Below, one piece after another: positions 10,209-19,100 of a stretch of 40,283 bases of DNA. The translations under genes were made by a program, and so were the position numbers. The notes beneath the pieces were generated by a model, which worked only from the letters and a program-made list of their open reading frames with translations, had not been told where the DNA came from and searched no databases. Numbering within the stretch: position 1 is the stretch's first letter; each line of letters opens with the position of its first letter. Source of the stretch: Richelia sp. UBA3308 (lineage in GTDB: Bacteria > Cyanobacteriota > Cyanobacteriia > Cyanobacteriales > Nostocaceae); the NCBI GenBank assembly GCA_002361335.1, contig DESS01000365.1, positions 1-40,283 of the forward strand, written 5' to 3'.

Positions 10209-10255
10209 CAGCCTCGGAGAGGGGAGGTAGGCCCAGAGGAACACAGAGTTTTTTT
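10209..10255. repeat. 47-bp direct repeat, copy 1
   Basis: The sequence begins CAGCCTCGG and ends CAGAGTTTTTTT. It recurs with the same length and scattered changes at 10437-10483. G+C content is far above the surroundings. Confidence 0.75.
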
Positions 10256-10355
10256 GAATCATATCAAATCCGTTGGCATCGGAATTATATGATGTCCGGT
10301 AAATTACCCATAATATCAAGTCTGGCTAATTACTTACTATATAACATGCATAATC

Positions 10356-10385
10356 ATTACTTCTTACTTCTTACTTCTTACTTTA
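10356..10385. repeat. Heptamer tandem repeat (ACTTCTT)n
   Basis: Roughly four 7-bp units are present. They directly adjoin a 38-bp block (10387-10424) that recurs inverted at 38308-38345. Confidence 0.8.
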
Positions 10386-10386
10386 C

Positions 10387-10424
10387 CCCCACAGATATGA
10401 TAACTGTTTAACCGGACATGATAT
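10387..10424 (+). repeat. 38-bp dispersed repeat, copy 1
   Basis: It begins CCCCACAGATATGATAACTG and matches the reverse complement of 38308-38345 with a single difference (CCGGACA versus CCGAACA). Both copies abut heptamer tracts. Confidence 0.8.
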
Positions 10425-10436
10425 TATATATTTTAG

Positions 10437-10483
10437 CAGCCTCGGGGCGCGGAGGTAACTGCCTCGGAACCCAGAGTTTTTTT
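10437..10483. repeat. 47-bp direct repeat, copy 2
   Basis: This is the partner of 10209-10255, with the same start, the same T7 end and internal substitutions. Confidence 0.75.
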
Positions 10484-10581
10484 AGCTAATTTTTTTATAA
10501 TTCCGATGTATCCGGAAAGGATATCATAGTTTATTTTTATTTTTTTCCTAACTTCCCTAAGAACTCCCGTAGTAGGATAAC

Positions 10582-10715
10582 TATAGCGGATTTCAGTTGA
10601 ATGGAATACAAATTTTACCTCACCCTCGTTCCCTCGACCATGCTTTGGAGAGGGATGTCCGATTATTGTCAGGGTGAGGTTTTAACTGTATTGGACTCAA
10701 CCGAAAAGCGCTATA
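10582..10715. mobile_element. MITE with TATAGCG inverted ends, copy 1
   Basis: The 134-bp element has terminal inverted repeats of about 29 bp. The left end starts TATAGCGGATTTCAGTTGA and the right end, reverse-complemented, starts TATAGCGCTTTTCGGTTGA. Inside, CCTCACCCTCG and CAGGGTGAGG form a second inverted pair. No coding capacity. The TA termini fit a Tc/IS630-type element that duplicates TA, which is inference. The right end touches the open frame of the baseplate gene. Confidence 0.8.
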
Positions 10716-10842
10716 TTTGACATTACGCAAGAAAATTAAAAGTAAATACTGGCAATCATTATTACTCAGTACTAAACTTTGGCTCAATTCTTCTTCGGTT
10801 CTCTCTATGGTAGCTTTAGGGTATGTCTTATTATTATCTCAA

Positions 10843-11877
10843 ATGACTTTACCTTTACCTAATTTAGACGACCGCACCTATCAAGATTTAATAGAAGAAG
10901 CCCGTCGCTTAATTCCCATAGAATATCCAGAATGGACGGATCATAATCCTAGTGATGCCGGAATAACTATTTTAGAGTTAATGGCGTGGTTAACTGAAAT
11001 GGTGATTTATCGGGTTAATCGGATACCCGATGAAAATATTGAAGTTTTTTTAAAACTCCTGAATGGGAAAGATTGGGAAAAAACTTCTAATTTAGATTTA
11101 GATACTGCTATACAACAAACCATTGTCAACCTACGGAAACGCTACCGAGCCGTCACACCAGAAGACTATGAAACACTGATCTTAAAAGATTGGTCTGAAA
11201 TGATTGCTTCAACTGATGAATATCCGGATTTCGATACTCTTAGTAGGGAATCATGTAAAATTATACGGGTTAAATGTTTTCCGCAACGAAACTTAGAGAA
11301 TTTTTCTGGAGATAACTCTGGGGAGTTAAAAGAGCAACTAGCAGTGGGACATATGAGTGTGGTGATTGTCCCTCCAAAACCGACTGATGAACAAATAGTA
11401 GAGCAAGAAAAACTATGTCGCTACATTTGGAATTTTCTCAATGAGCGACGTTTGTTAACCACTATTCATCATGTCACTCTACCAGAATATGTTGATGTCG
11501 AGATTTCGGCTCAACTCAAGTTAAAAGAGGGAGCTAATTCAGAAGAAGTGAAAACATCTGCACAAGAAGCTATGAAAAACTTCTTCAACCCCTTAACGGT
11601 CGGAAATCTCAGTAAAGGTTGGGACTTTGGGCGTGATGTCTATTTATCAGAAGTGTATCAAGTTTTGGATGGCTTACCTGGAGTTGATTATGTAAATGCT
11701 AAAAAAAATGAAGAAAATATTTCTGTAGATCGAGAAGCGGATACTGTCATCTACAATGGTATAGTTTTGCAAAATCAACCAAATCTAAACACTGTAAAAC
11801 TTAAAGATTATCAATTAGTTAATTTTCGTCAATTATACTTGCAAATTAAGGAGAGTTGGGAAGCGGATGAACGCTAA
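10843..11877 (+). CDS. cis11: Compact baseplate J-family protein (Cis11-like)
   Basis: The 344-residue baseplate wedge component is chosen to start at ATG 10843, because the conserved region begins at once (PNLDDRTYQDLIEEARRLIP, then HNPSDAGITILELMAWLTE). The open frame extends upstream to TTG 10717, at the edge of a MITE, adding a basic and hydrophobic stretch; ATG 10807 is an alternative. The N-terminal part matches the 5' part of the giant baseplate gene at 16148. The C-terminal part carries the gpJ-like pattern GWDFGRDVYLSEVYQVLDGLPGVDYV near 300. The middle is short for the family (about RAVTPEDYETLI to QLAVGHMSVVIVPP). It overlaps the next gene by 11 bases, so the two are co-translated. 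This gene opens injection-system block A. Confidence 0.85.
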   Translation: MTLPLPNLDDRTYQDLIEEARRLIPIEYPEWTDHNPSDAGITILELMAWLTEMVIYRVNRIPDENIEVFLKLLNGKDWEKTSNLDLDTAIQQTIVNLRKRYRAVTPEDYETLILKDWSEMIASTDEYPDFDTLSRESCKIIRVKCFPQRNLENFSGDNSGELKEQLAVGHMSVVIVPPKPTDEQIVEQEKLCRYIWNFLNERRLLTTIHHVTLPEYVDVEISAQLKLKEGANSEEVKTSAQEAMKNFFNPLTVGNLSKGWDFGRDVYLSEVYQVLDGLPGVDYVNAKKNEENISVDREADTVIYNGIVLQNQPNLNTVKLKDYQLVNFRQLYLQIKESWEADER

Positions 11878-12550
11878 TACTAGCGAACAGCAAGTTAGTG
11901 AATATGTAAAATATTTACCCAGTATTTATCAGGATAATAAGTTTTTAGAACACTTTCTATTAGCCTTTGAGCAAATTTTAACAACGGGAGTTCCTGGTTC
12001 TGATGGAGTTCCTGGTTCTGATACTCAGGGTTTAGAGCAGTATATTGATAACATTCATACTTATTTTTATCCGGGTTATCCGAGTAAAGAAAATACAAAT
12101 ACTTCTGAAAAAACAGCACCAAATGAATTTTTACCTTGGTTAGCCAGTTGGGTGGCTTTAAGCTTACGAGATGATTGGAAAGAAGAAACAAAACGAAGAT
12201 TTATCAGTCAAATTGTTCCTTTATACCGTATGAGAGGTACAAAAGCAGGATTAACCCAGATTTTACAGCTTTATACCCAAGAGGAGGTGAATATTTATGA
12301 ATTTGACGATCCTCCCCATTATTTTCAAGTTGAACTCAGTTTAAGCGATCGCTCTGACTTAGCTCGCACGGAAGCCATCGCTAGAGCAATTATCGATCAA
12401 GAAAAACCGGCTCATACTTTTTATTCTCTGCAACTACTCTTTCCGAGTATGCAAATTATTAATAACTATGAATTTCAACCCGATAAGCCTGAAGAATCAA
12501 AGGGCTTACGCTTAGGTTACAACAGTTTATTAGGGACATCAAACTTGTAA
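11867..12550 (+). CDS. Tail protein, TIGR02242/gpI-like baseplate component
   Basis: The 227-residue protein has the central pattern EFLPWLASWVALSLRDDW, then FISQIVPLYRMRGTKAGL, then LQLYTQEEVNIYEF. This is typical of the phage tail protein domain that follows gpJ in contractile injection systems and connects baseplate to fibre. A short internal duplication (GVPGSD twice, residues 44-55) suggests a flexible loop. The start overlaps the baseplate J stop. A 327-base spacer separates it from the fibre gene. The exact structural role is inferred from position. Confidence 0.8.
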   Translation: MNANTSEQQVSEYVKYLPSIYQDNKFLEHFLLAFEQILTTGVPGSDGVPGSDTQGLEQYIDNIHTYFYPGYPSKENTNTSEKTAPNEFLPWLASWVALSLRDDWKEETKRRFISQIVPLYRMRGTKAGLTQILQLYTQEEVNIYEFDDPPHYFQVELSLSDRSDLARTEAIARAIIDQEKPAHTFYSLQLLFPSMQIINNYEFQPDKPEESKGLRLGYNSLLGTSNL

Positions 12551-12707
12551 AATTTATCTAAAAATCACTCAAAAAATGATCCGGCAAATCACTCATACTA
12601 TCAAGTACCGCTAATTACTTACGATATAACCCAATTGAAAAGATGGCGAAGCTTACCAGTGGTTTGTCCCATTAAATATGATGGGTTTTCTATCACACCC
12701 ACCTAGG

Positions 12708-12761
12708 GTTGAAAACCCCAGGCTAATAGCCAAAGTCGTCTAAAGACGACTAGAAAAATAG
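12708..12761. repeat. Hairpin repeat, ACCT-stem-AGGCTAATAgCCAA type
   Basis: Stem 1 pairs GGGTT with AACCC inside CCT/AGG flanks (712-732). Stem 2 is the perfect AGTCGTCT/AGACGACT (12744-12751 and 12754-12761). The frame ACCT...AGGCTAATA-CCAA recurs at 20251-20285 with a different stem sequence. Confidence 0.65.
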
Positions 12762-12800
12762 TCATCAAAACTAATGGGATAGGCAACTAGTAATCTTTTT

Positions 12801-12867
12801 ACTTACTCATTACTCATTACTCATTACTCATTACTCATTACCCATTACCCATTACCCATTACCCATT
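12801..12867. repeat. Heptamer tandem repeat, ATTACTC changing to ATTACCC
   Basis: About nine 7-bp units are present. The first half reads ATTACTC and the second ATTACCC. The tract occupies the expected ribosome-binding region of the fibre gene. Confidence 0.9.
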
Positions 12868-12877
12868 TTGATAAAAA

Positions 12878-15178
12878 ATGCCTGCAAATTACCAACAACC
12901 GGAATATGTTGAACGTCGAACCCGCTATTTCGACGGACAATTTCTCAAAGATCAAGATTTTATTGACGAGCAAAAATACCATCTAGATCGTCTGCGTCGT
13001 TCCCATAAATTACTACATATTAAAGGAATTTGTGAGGGATTAAAAGTTACTGTTGACAATGAAAACAAAACCTATGAAGTCACAGCCGGGACAGCTATAG
13101 ATGAACAAGGAAGATTTATTGTTCTAGGGGAAAACTATACCGCAAGTTTTCAAGACTTCACGGAAGAATCTGTAGATTTGTATATTAACTACAACGAAGA
13201 AGAATCAGATATTACTCAAGCTGGAAATGATACGAGTGAAGATGATGAGCAAAATCAAGGAGTAAGAGGTGCAACTCGCTGGTGGGAAAAACCTATTATT
13301 AAAGCCTATACTGCACAAGAACAAGAACAAATTCCACCAGATGCGATTTATTTAGCTCGACTAACGCAAAAAGATGGAAATGCCGAGGTAGATTCTAGTC
13401 CTCCTCGTCAATACTCAGGAATCCATTTACCCAGTAGTAATGATAATGGTCCAATTTTACAATCCGCCGGAGACAAAGCCCCTAGTTTAGCGAAATTAAC
13501 GGGGAGTTTAAATATTTCAGAGCAGTTAGGAATTGGCACAATTAGTTCAGGTATTGATTTAGCCATTGGCGATAGTGATACTGGGTTAAATCAAGAAGAC
13601 AAAAATCAATTAGCCATTTATACAGATAACCAAAAAAGATTAACGGTTGATGCATCAGGAAATATTGGAATTGGCACAGTTAGTTCAGGTATTAATTTAG
13701 CCATTGGCGATAGTGATACTGGGTTAAAACAACAAGGGGACAATGAATTAGCAATTTATACAAATAACCAAGAAAGATTAAGGGTTAATGCATCAGGAAA
13801 TATTGGAATTGGTACAGATAATCCAGGTATTAATTTAGCCATTGGCGATAGCTATACTGGGTTAAATCGAAAAGTGGACAATGAATTAGCAATTTATACA
13901 AATAACCAAGAAAGATTAACGGTTAATGCTAATGGAAATATTGTAATTGGCACAGTTAGTTCAGGTATTAATTTAGCAATTGGCGATAGTGATACTGGGT
14001 TAAATCAAGAAGCGGACAATGAATTAGCAATTTATACAAATGATCAAGAAAGATTAAGGGTTAATGCATCAGGAAATATTGGAATTGGCACAAAGACTCC
14101 AAACTCAAATTACAAACTTGATGTTAAGGGAAATACAAATGTTACTGGAAATACAAATGTTACTGGAAATACAAATGTTAATGGAAATACAAATGTTAAT
14201 GGAAATACAAATGTTACTGGAAATTCAACTGTAGATGGAGATACAACTGTTAATGGAAATACAAATGTTAATGGCACAATTTACCGAGGAGGCAATCCTC
14301 TTATTTATGAAAATTATGAAATCTATTTAAGAGGCTCTGCTTTACAATCTAGTGAAGGAAGTAATACCTATTTAAAAATTGCTAATGTTTCAATATCTAT
14401 GAATAAAGGTAGGGGACTCAATACAGTTATTCTGAATCCTAATGGTAGCTATAAAAATAAAATTACTCACGATGTTTTTGGTAGTGCAAATAATTGGAAT
14501 ACTTGGGCAGATTGGATTAATAATGCGAGTAATGTTGCGAATGGGGATGTTGTCGCAGTAGCCAGTTTTGATGCTATCAGAAATGCTCCTACTGGGGGTT
14601 CAGGGGAAACTTTATTGAGAGCAATTAATGCTTTAAGGGCTTTTGCCGCACAACAAGGTCATCCTCGTTCTCCCTATGCTCTATTATTTATCAAGGGACA
14701 AACAGGAGCTATAGAAGTTTCTCAACCCCATAAAGGACCCAACGCTCATCTTAAAACAACTTACTATGAACTGTTTAATTATGGTAATAGTTCGGTTGTT
14801 TTAAGAGGAATGATAATAATGTGGTCTGGGAATGTAGAACATATTCCTTATGGTTGGAGTTTGTGTAATGGTGCTAATGGGACACCAAATTTACAAGATC
14901 GATTTATCGTGGGTGCAGGTAGCACATATCCACCTGGAACAAAAGGTGGCGCAGCAACAGTAACTTTGACAATCGATCAAATACCATCACACAATCATAA
15001 TAACGGTGACTTTAAATATTTGTTACAAATGGATGGTAAGAGTACGGCTGAAAACACTAATAAGAAGAACAATCAACCCAATTTGAAAGAAGCGAGTGAA
15101 ATACAAAGTGTTGGTGGAGGAAAATCACACGAGAATCGTCCCCCTTACTATGCCCTGTGCTACATCATGAAGCTTTAA
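12878..15178 (+). CDS. Tail fibre with repeats, ILEI-like domain and phage collar domain
   Basis: This 766-residue fibre candidate should mediate surface recognition. Residues 1-190 form a conserved attachment region (YFDGQFLKDQDFIDEQKYHL, then ATRWWEKP). Residues about 218-402 hold four 46-residue repeats of the type GIGTVSSGINLAIGDSDTGL with SGNI at the end, as in trimeric beta-helical fibres. Residues about 419-465 carry eight hexapeptides (NTNVTG/NTNVNG). Residues about 475-640 resemble the ILEI/FAM3 (PANDER-like) fold: GRGLNTVILNP, then GDVVAVASFDA, then ALLFIKGQTGA. Residues about 645-766 are a tail-collar domain: PYGWSLCNGANGTPNLQDRF, HNH cluster SHNHNN, then the terminal RPPYYALCYIMKL. 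There is no Shine-Dalgarno motif; a heptamer tract takes its place. The receptor is unknown. Confidence 0.85.
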   Translation: MPANYQQPEYVERRTRYFDGQFLKDQDFIDEQKYHLDRLRRSHKLLHIKGICEGLKVTVDNENKTYEVTAGTAIDEQGRFIVLGENYTASFQDFTEESVDLYINYNEEESDITQAGNDTSEDDEQNQGVRGATRWWEKPIIKAYTAQEQEQIPPDAIYLARLTQKDGNAEVDSSPPRQYSGIHLPSSNDNGPILQSAGDKAPSLAKLTGSLNISEQLGIGTISSGIDLAIGDSDTGLNQEDKNQLAIYTDNQKRLTVDASGNIGIGTVSSGINLAIGDSDTGLKQQGDNELAIYTNNQERLRVNASGNIGIGTDNPGINLAIGDSYTGLNRKVDNELAIYTNNQERLTVNANGNIVIGTVSSGINLAIGDSDTGLNQEADNELAIYTNDQERLRVNASGNIGIGTKTPNSNYKLDVKGNTNVTGNTNVTGNTNVNGNTNVNGNTNVTGNSTVDGDTTVNGNTNVNGTIYRGGNPLIYENYEIYLRGSALQSSEGSNTYLKIANVSISMNKGRGLNTVILNPNGSYKNKITHDVFGSANNWNTWADWINNASNVANGDVVAVASFDAIRNAPTGGSGETLLRAINALRAFAAQQGHPRSPYALLFIKGQTGAIEVSQPHKGPNAHLKTTYYELFNYGNSSVVLRGMIIMWSGNVEHIPYGWSLCNGANGTPNLQDRFIVGAGSTYPPGTKGGAATVTLTIDQIPSHNHNNGDFKYLLQMDGKSTAENTNKKNNQPNLKEASEIQSVGGGKSHENRPPYYALCYIMKL

Positions 15179-15313
15179 CTCAATGTTAAAAGAATTCCAC
15201 ATCTCCGATATGCTAATAAATTTTGACCGAAAATAAAGGGATTCAAGCCCCGCTCTTGTAGGGCGGCGAGGATGTCAAAAACAGTTTTACATAGCTATTT
15301 ATAGGATAAATTG

Positions 15314-15547
15314 ATGCGAGAAAAATTAGAAAAACGCCTCCAACAACTCAAAGCTGAATTTGCATCAGGGCAAAAAGTCCTGGCAGATTTAGAAGCCAAA
15401 CAAGCAAATATCCGTGAAACTTTACTCCGCATTCAAGGAGCTATTCAAGTATTAGAAGAAGAGTTAAGTCAAGAGAACAATAATAATGGTGCAATCTCTG
15501 AACCAGAAACTTTGGAAGTTTTAAAAACGGAGAAAATTGAATGTTAA
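15314..15547 (+). CDS. Small coiled-coil protein beside the fibre gene
   Basis: This 77-residue protein starts at ATG 15314, preceded by AGGAT about eight bases away; the TTG three bases earlier is not needed. Residues 3-52 are a continuous heptad-like helix (EKLEKRLQQLKAEF, then LEAKQANIRETLLRIQGAIQVLEEEL), followed by a polar tail. No family is assigned. Similar short coiled coils next to baseplate or fibre genes can act as trimerisation or assembly factors, but that role is inference here. Confidence 0.65.
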   Translation: MREKLEKRLQQLKAEFASGQKVLADLEAKQANIRETLLRIQGAIQVLEEELSQENNNNGAISEPETLEVLKTEKIEC

Positions 15548-15601
15548 CAAGCGCATCCGCAATCAATCCATCCCCTCTTATTGAAAGTTAACAATTAAAT
15601 T

Positions 15602-16036
15602 ATGTCAGATTATATTTTAATCACTGGCGATTTTGCAATTTTTGATGCTAACTCTTTCAGTGGATTAACCTTTATTCCACCACCCCCACCTTTTGTTCTC
15701 TCTGGAAACGGGAAAATGAAAATTAATGGTCAGGTGATATGTGTAGAAGGAGATGAAGGGAACGTTCAAATCCCCTGTGGTTATAACACCCAAAGCTGTC
15801 CCCAACCTGGTGCTGGAGTATTAACTATTGAATCTTTAAATAGCAATCAAAAAGCACAAAAAAATAAATCCGGAGGAAAATCAGTTTTATTAAAAGGAAG
15901 CCAATTTAATGCTAAGTTTACCGTCAATTCACCAGCAATGAATCCACAAGCTGCTACACCAGATCCTTTGGCTGCACAAGGATATAAAGGACAAGGAGAA
16001 TTCAATACTAATAATATCAAGGTCAAAGGAAGTTAA
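15602..16036 (+). CDS. Probable PAAR-like spike-tip protein (Cis10 position)
   Basis: The 144-residue protein has a short hydrophobic N-terminal part with a PPPPP run (residues 26-30), then KMKINGQVICVEGDEG, CGYNTQSCPQPG (two Cys), GGKSVLLKGSQFNAKF, and a C-terminal SPAMNPQAATPDPLAAQGY. The alternating Gly/hydrophobic pattern and the GKSVLLKGS...F motif resemble PAAR-like cone proteins that cap VgrG-type spikes. The gene lies next to the large baseplate gene, matching Afp10 in the Serratia Afp order. The classical PAAR motif and full metal-ligand set are not clear, so the assignment is moderate. Alternative: an unrelated baseplate accessory. Confidence 0.55.
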   Translation: MSDYILITGDFAIFDANSFSGLTFIPPPPPFVLSGNGKMKINGQVICVEGDEGNVQIPCGYNTQSCPQPGAGVLTIESLNSNQKAQKNKSGGKSVLLKGSQFNAKFTVNSPAMNPQAATPDPLAAQGYKGQGEFNTNNIKVKGS

Positions 16037-16147
16037 TTAATTCAAAAGTCTGGCATTCAAAAGTCAGAATCATAATTAAAATGGTATTTCTCAATCAATA
16101 GTTGACGAATTTTTCTATTCCCAGTTTCATTTTCTCACAATAAAAAA

Positions 16148-19100
16148 ATGAATACTCAATCCCCTAAAATTGACGATCGCAGTTATGATGATATTGTCAG
16201 TAAAACTACTGATTTAGTTAGTAAATATACTGGATGGCAACCCCGTGATCATGGTCAACCCGATGCTGGTTTAGCTTTAATTCGGATTTTTAGTAAATTT
16301 GCCCATTTAGTTAGCGATCGCCTCAATAAAGTTCCGGATAAAAATTATCTGGCTTTTCTAGAATTAATTGGAAACCAACTTAAACCCCCGATTCCGGCCA
16401 AGGTTCCCTTGACATTTTACTTGGTTGATGGTTCACCTGTTGATGCTTTTGTCCCTGCTGATACTCAAATTGCTGCACCAGAAACGGAAACTGAACCTGA
16501 GGTTGTTTTTACCACTGAAGAAAATTTAGTCGTCACTCGTCCCCAACTGAAAGCGGTTTTTGTCCGCGAACCTGTTCGGGATTACTATAGTGATAATACC
16601 TTAGCAGCAACTGGAATTATTGAGTCAGATTTTCCGGCTTTTACGGGAAATAAAGCAATCGAACATTCTCTCTATTTAGCTTGTGATGAATTTCTCACTC
16701 TTCCTAGTTCTAAAAATATAACTTTAACTTTTCGTTCTACTCAAGCTTCTGTTTTGGAAGTTCTACCTATTAGTTGGTCAATTTTTCATGGGGAAAGTTG
16801 GCAGACGATTTTCGGAATTGCCGAAGGTTTAACTGTGGAGCTTGATATAAGTTTACCTCGATTTAAAGTTAATCCAGGTAAGGCAATTGATGGTTTAGGT
16901 GGAGAGATTATTTTAACCATCGAACAATCTTTTAATTTAGATGACAATGAAAATTATATTTTAGCTGATTATCGCAATAAAAATGTCTTAATTGTGATTG
17001 ACTCTGCTTCTCAAATAGAAGTTGTTAAAGAAGAGGATTTTGATGATAAACCGGTCGATACTTATATTCGCTTGGCTTATTTACAAGTTGATGGGAATGG
17101 AAAAATCACCCATGCACCGTTAGTCAGAGAATCAAACCAAGAAGGGCAAAACCAAGAAGAATGGTCAGTTATTTTCAATAATCTTACTAGTTGGCAAAAA
17201 TCTACGATTAATGGTGAAGAAAAAGCATGGTTAAAAGGTAGTTTAAATACTCCTTTAATCAAAGATAATTTAGAGCAAGTTAATAATTATTCGCCTTATA
17301 TCGAGAATATCGAATTACAGGTGAATATTGACCAAAGTGGACTAGATGCTGATGTTTGTTTATTAAATACAACTGATTTAGATATTAGTAAAGATTTCTT
17401 CCCTTTTGGTGAACAACCTAAATTTAATGACACTTTCTATATTGCTTGTAATGAAGCTTTTTCTCAAGCTGAGTGTACGGTTACTTTAGATATAAAACTC
17501 AGTGAAACGGCAATTAATAATGTCAACACTCAAGGGGGAATCGAATTAGTTTGGGAGGTGGGTATCGGTCAAAAATGGCAAGAAATTGGACGTTCTAACA
17601 GTAGCAATTCCAATCTCAATAATAATGCTAATTTTAACGACAATACCCAAGCATTTACTCAAGAAGGATTAGTCACTTTTCAAGTTCCTGATACTGTTCA
17701 ACAACAAGAAGTCGATGGAACAAGTAATTATTGGCTGCGAGTCAGAATTATTAAAGGTAATTATGGGATTACTGCTGGCAATATTCAATCTTCAACCTTA
17801 ACTTATCTAAATGCCGCAGCAAGTACAAGGGCAACAACCATTAATGTAGACAGTATCCGGGGATTTATGCCAGGAGATACAATTAAATTAATGGGAGAGT
17901 CTAGTCAAGATGTAAACATAAGTGCGATTGATTTCAGTAATAATCAAATTACACTAGCAAGCCAACTTAGTGATAATTACAATATTGGAACAACAGTTAA
18001 ATTAATGGGAGATGGGTTAGCTCCTCCTTCTTTTCAATCACTTTCTATAAGTTATGTACAGGAATTAAGTACTAGTTCATTAAATAACTCTGGTTCTGCA
18101 AAACTTTATGGATTGACCTATAACGATTTTCAATATGTCAATCTTTTTGATACTGATAATGTTCAACCTTTTCAATTATTTACTGCTGCAAAAAATGTAG
18201 ATTCAGCAATTTATTTAGGCTTCGACCAACCTTTCCCCAATCGTTTAATTAACCTTTATCTTCAAGTAGAACCCCTGGCTCCGGGAAATATTACGAGCAG
18301 AAGAACTCAACTGAGACAGGTTGTAAATCCGGGAGAAAATACTTTAGCAGTTAAACAAGTTTGGGGATTTAAACCCAAACAAATTATTCGTATCAATCCT
18401 GGTGGATTGTACCAAGAAGACCAGGAAATTCTGGGAATAAATAAAGCAGAAAATCAACTTATTTTACAAGAGAATTTAACCCATACTCATCCTGTAGGAA
18501 CATCCGTTGAAATATTACCGGATTCAGTACAAATTCGTTGGGAATATCAAAATGCTCAGGGTTGGGAATCTTTAGGTGCAATTGATGAAACAGATGGGTT
18601 ATCCGAAAGGGGTTTAATTCGTTTTATCGGTGCAACTGACTGGATTTCTACAACTGATTTTAATTTAACCCCTCTCTACTGGTTAAGGGTACGCTGGGAT
18701 AGAGGTGATTATTTAGTTCAACCCCATTTACGCCGGATTTTAACTAATACCATTTGGGCTACAGAAGTAACTTTACATCCTCTGGAAATATTGGGATCAA
18801 GTAATGGAAATCCCAACCTCAGTTTTTCTACCATTAATTCCCCAATTTTACTCGAGCAAGTCTTGTCAGTACGAGAAATTATCTCAGAAACCGAACGGCA
18901 GAACCTTATAAATAATCTAGGTCAAGATTCCCTGACAGAAATCGCCGATGAAAGTGGAAATCTGGTGGAAACCTGGGTGAAATGGGAAAGTGTAACTGAT
19001 TTTTACGGTTCCCAGAAAAGCGATCGCCATTATGTACTCAATCATCTCACAGGAGAAATTAGCTTTGGTGATGGCCTTCGGGGAATGATTCCTCCCCAAG

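Larger units (their letters stand above)
10261..10524. mobile_element. Candidate non-autonomous element with 28-bp imperfect inverted ends
   Basis: The left end (10261-10288) and the reverse complement of the right end (10497-10524) agree at 21 of 28 positions. They share ATATC at the outside and CATCGGAATTAT at the inside. Within it lie an inner inverted pair around TGTCCGG (near 10294 and 10413), a heptamer tract and one copy of the 47-bp repeat. No transposase is encoded. Confidence 0.45.
12551..12877. other. Spacer between tail protein and fibre genes: hairpins plus heptamers
   Basis: It contains a two-hairpin dispersed repeat (12708-12761) and a heptamer tract that ends 10 bases before the fibre start codon. 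No gene is evident. Transcription of the fibre may be influenced from here. Confidence 0.6.

Noticed and set aside
10717..10842. TTG 10717 as the baseplate start
   Set aside because: It lies at the MITE border without a ribosome site, and family similarity starts at 10843; kept as a finding because of the hydrophobic extension.
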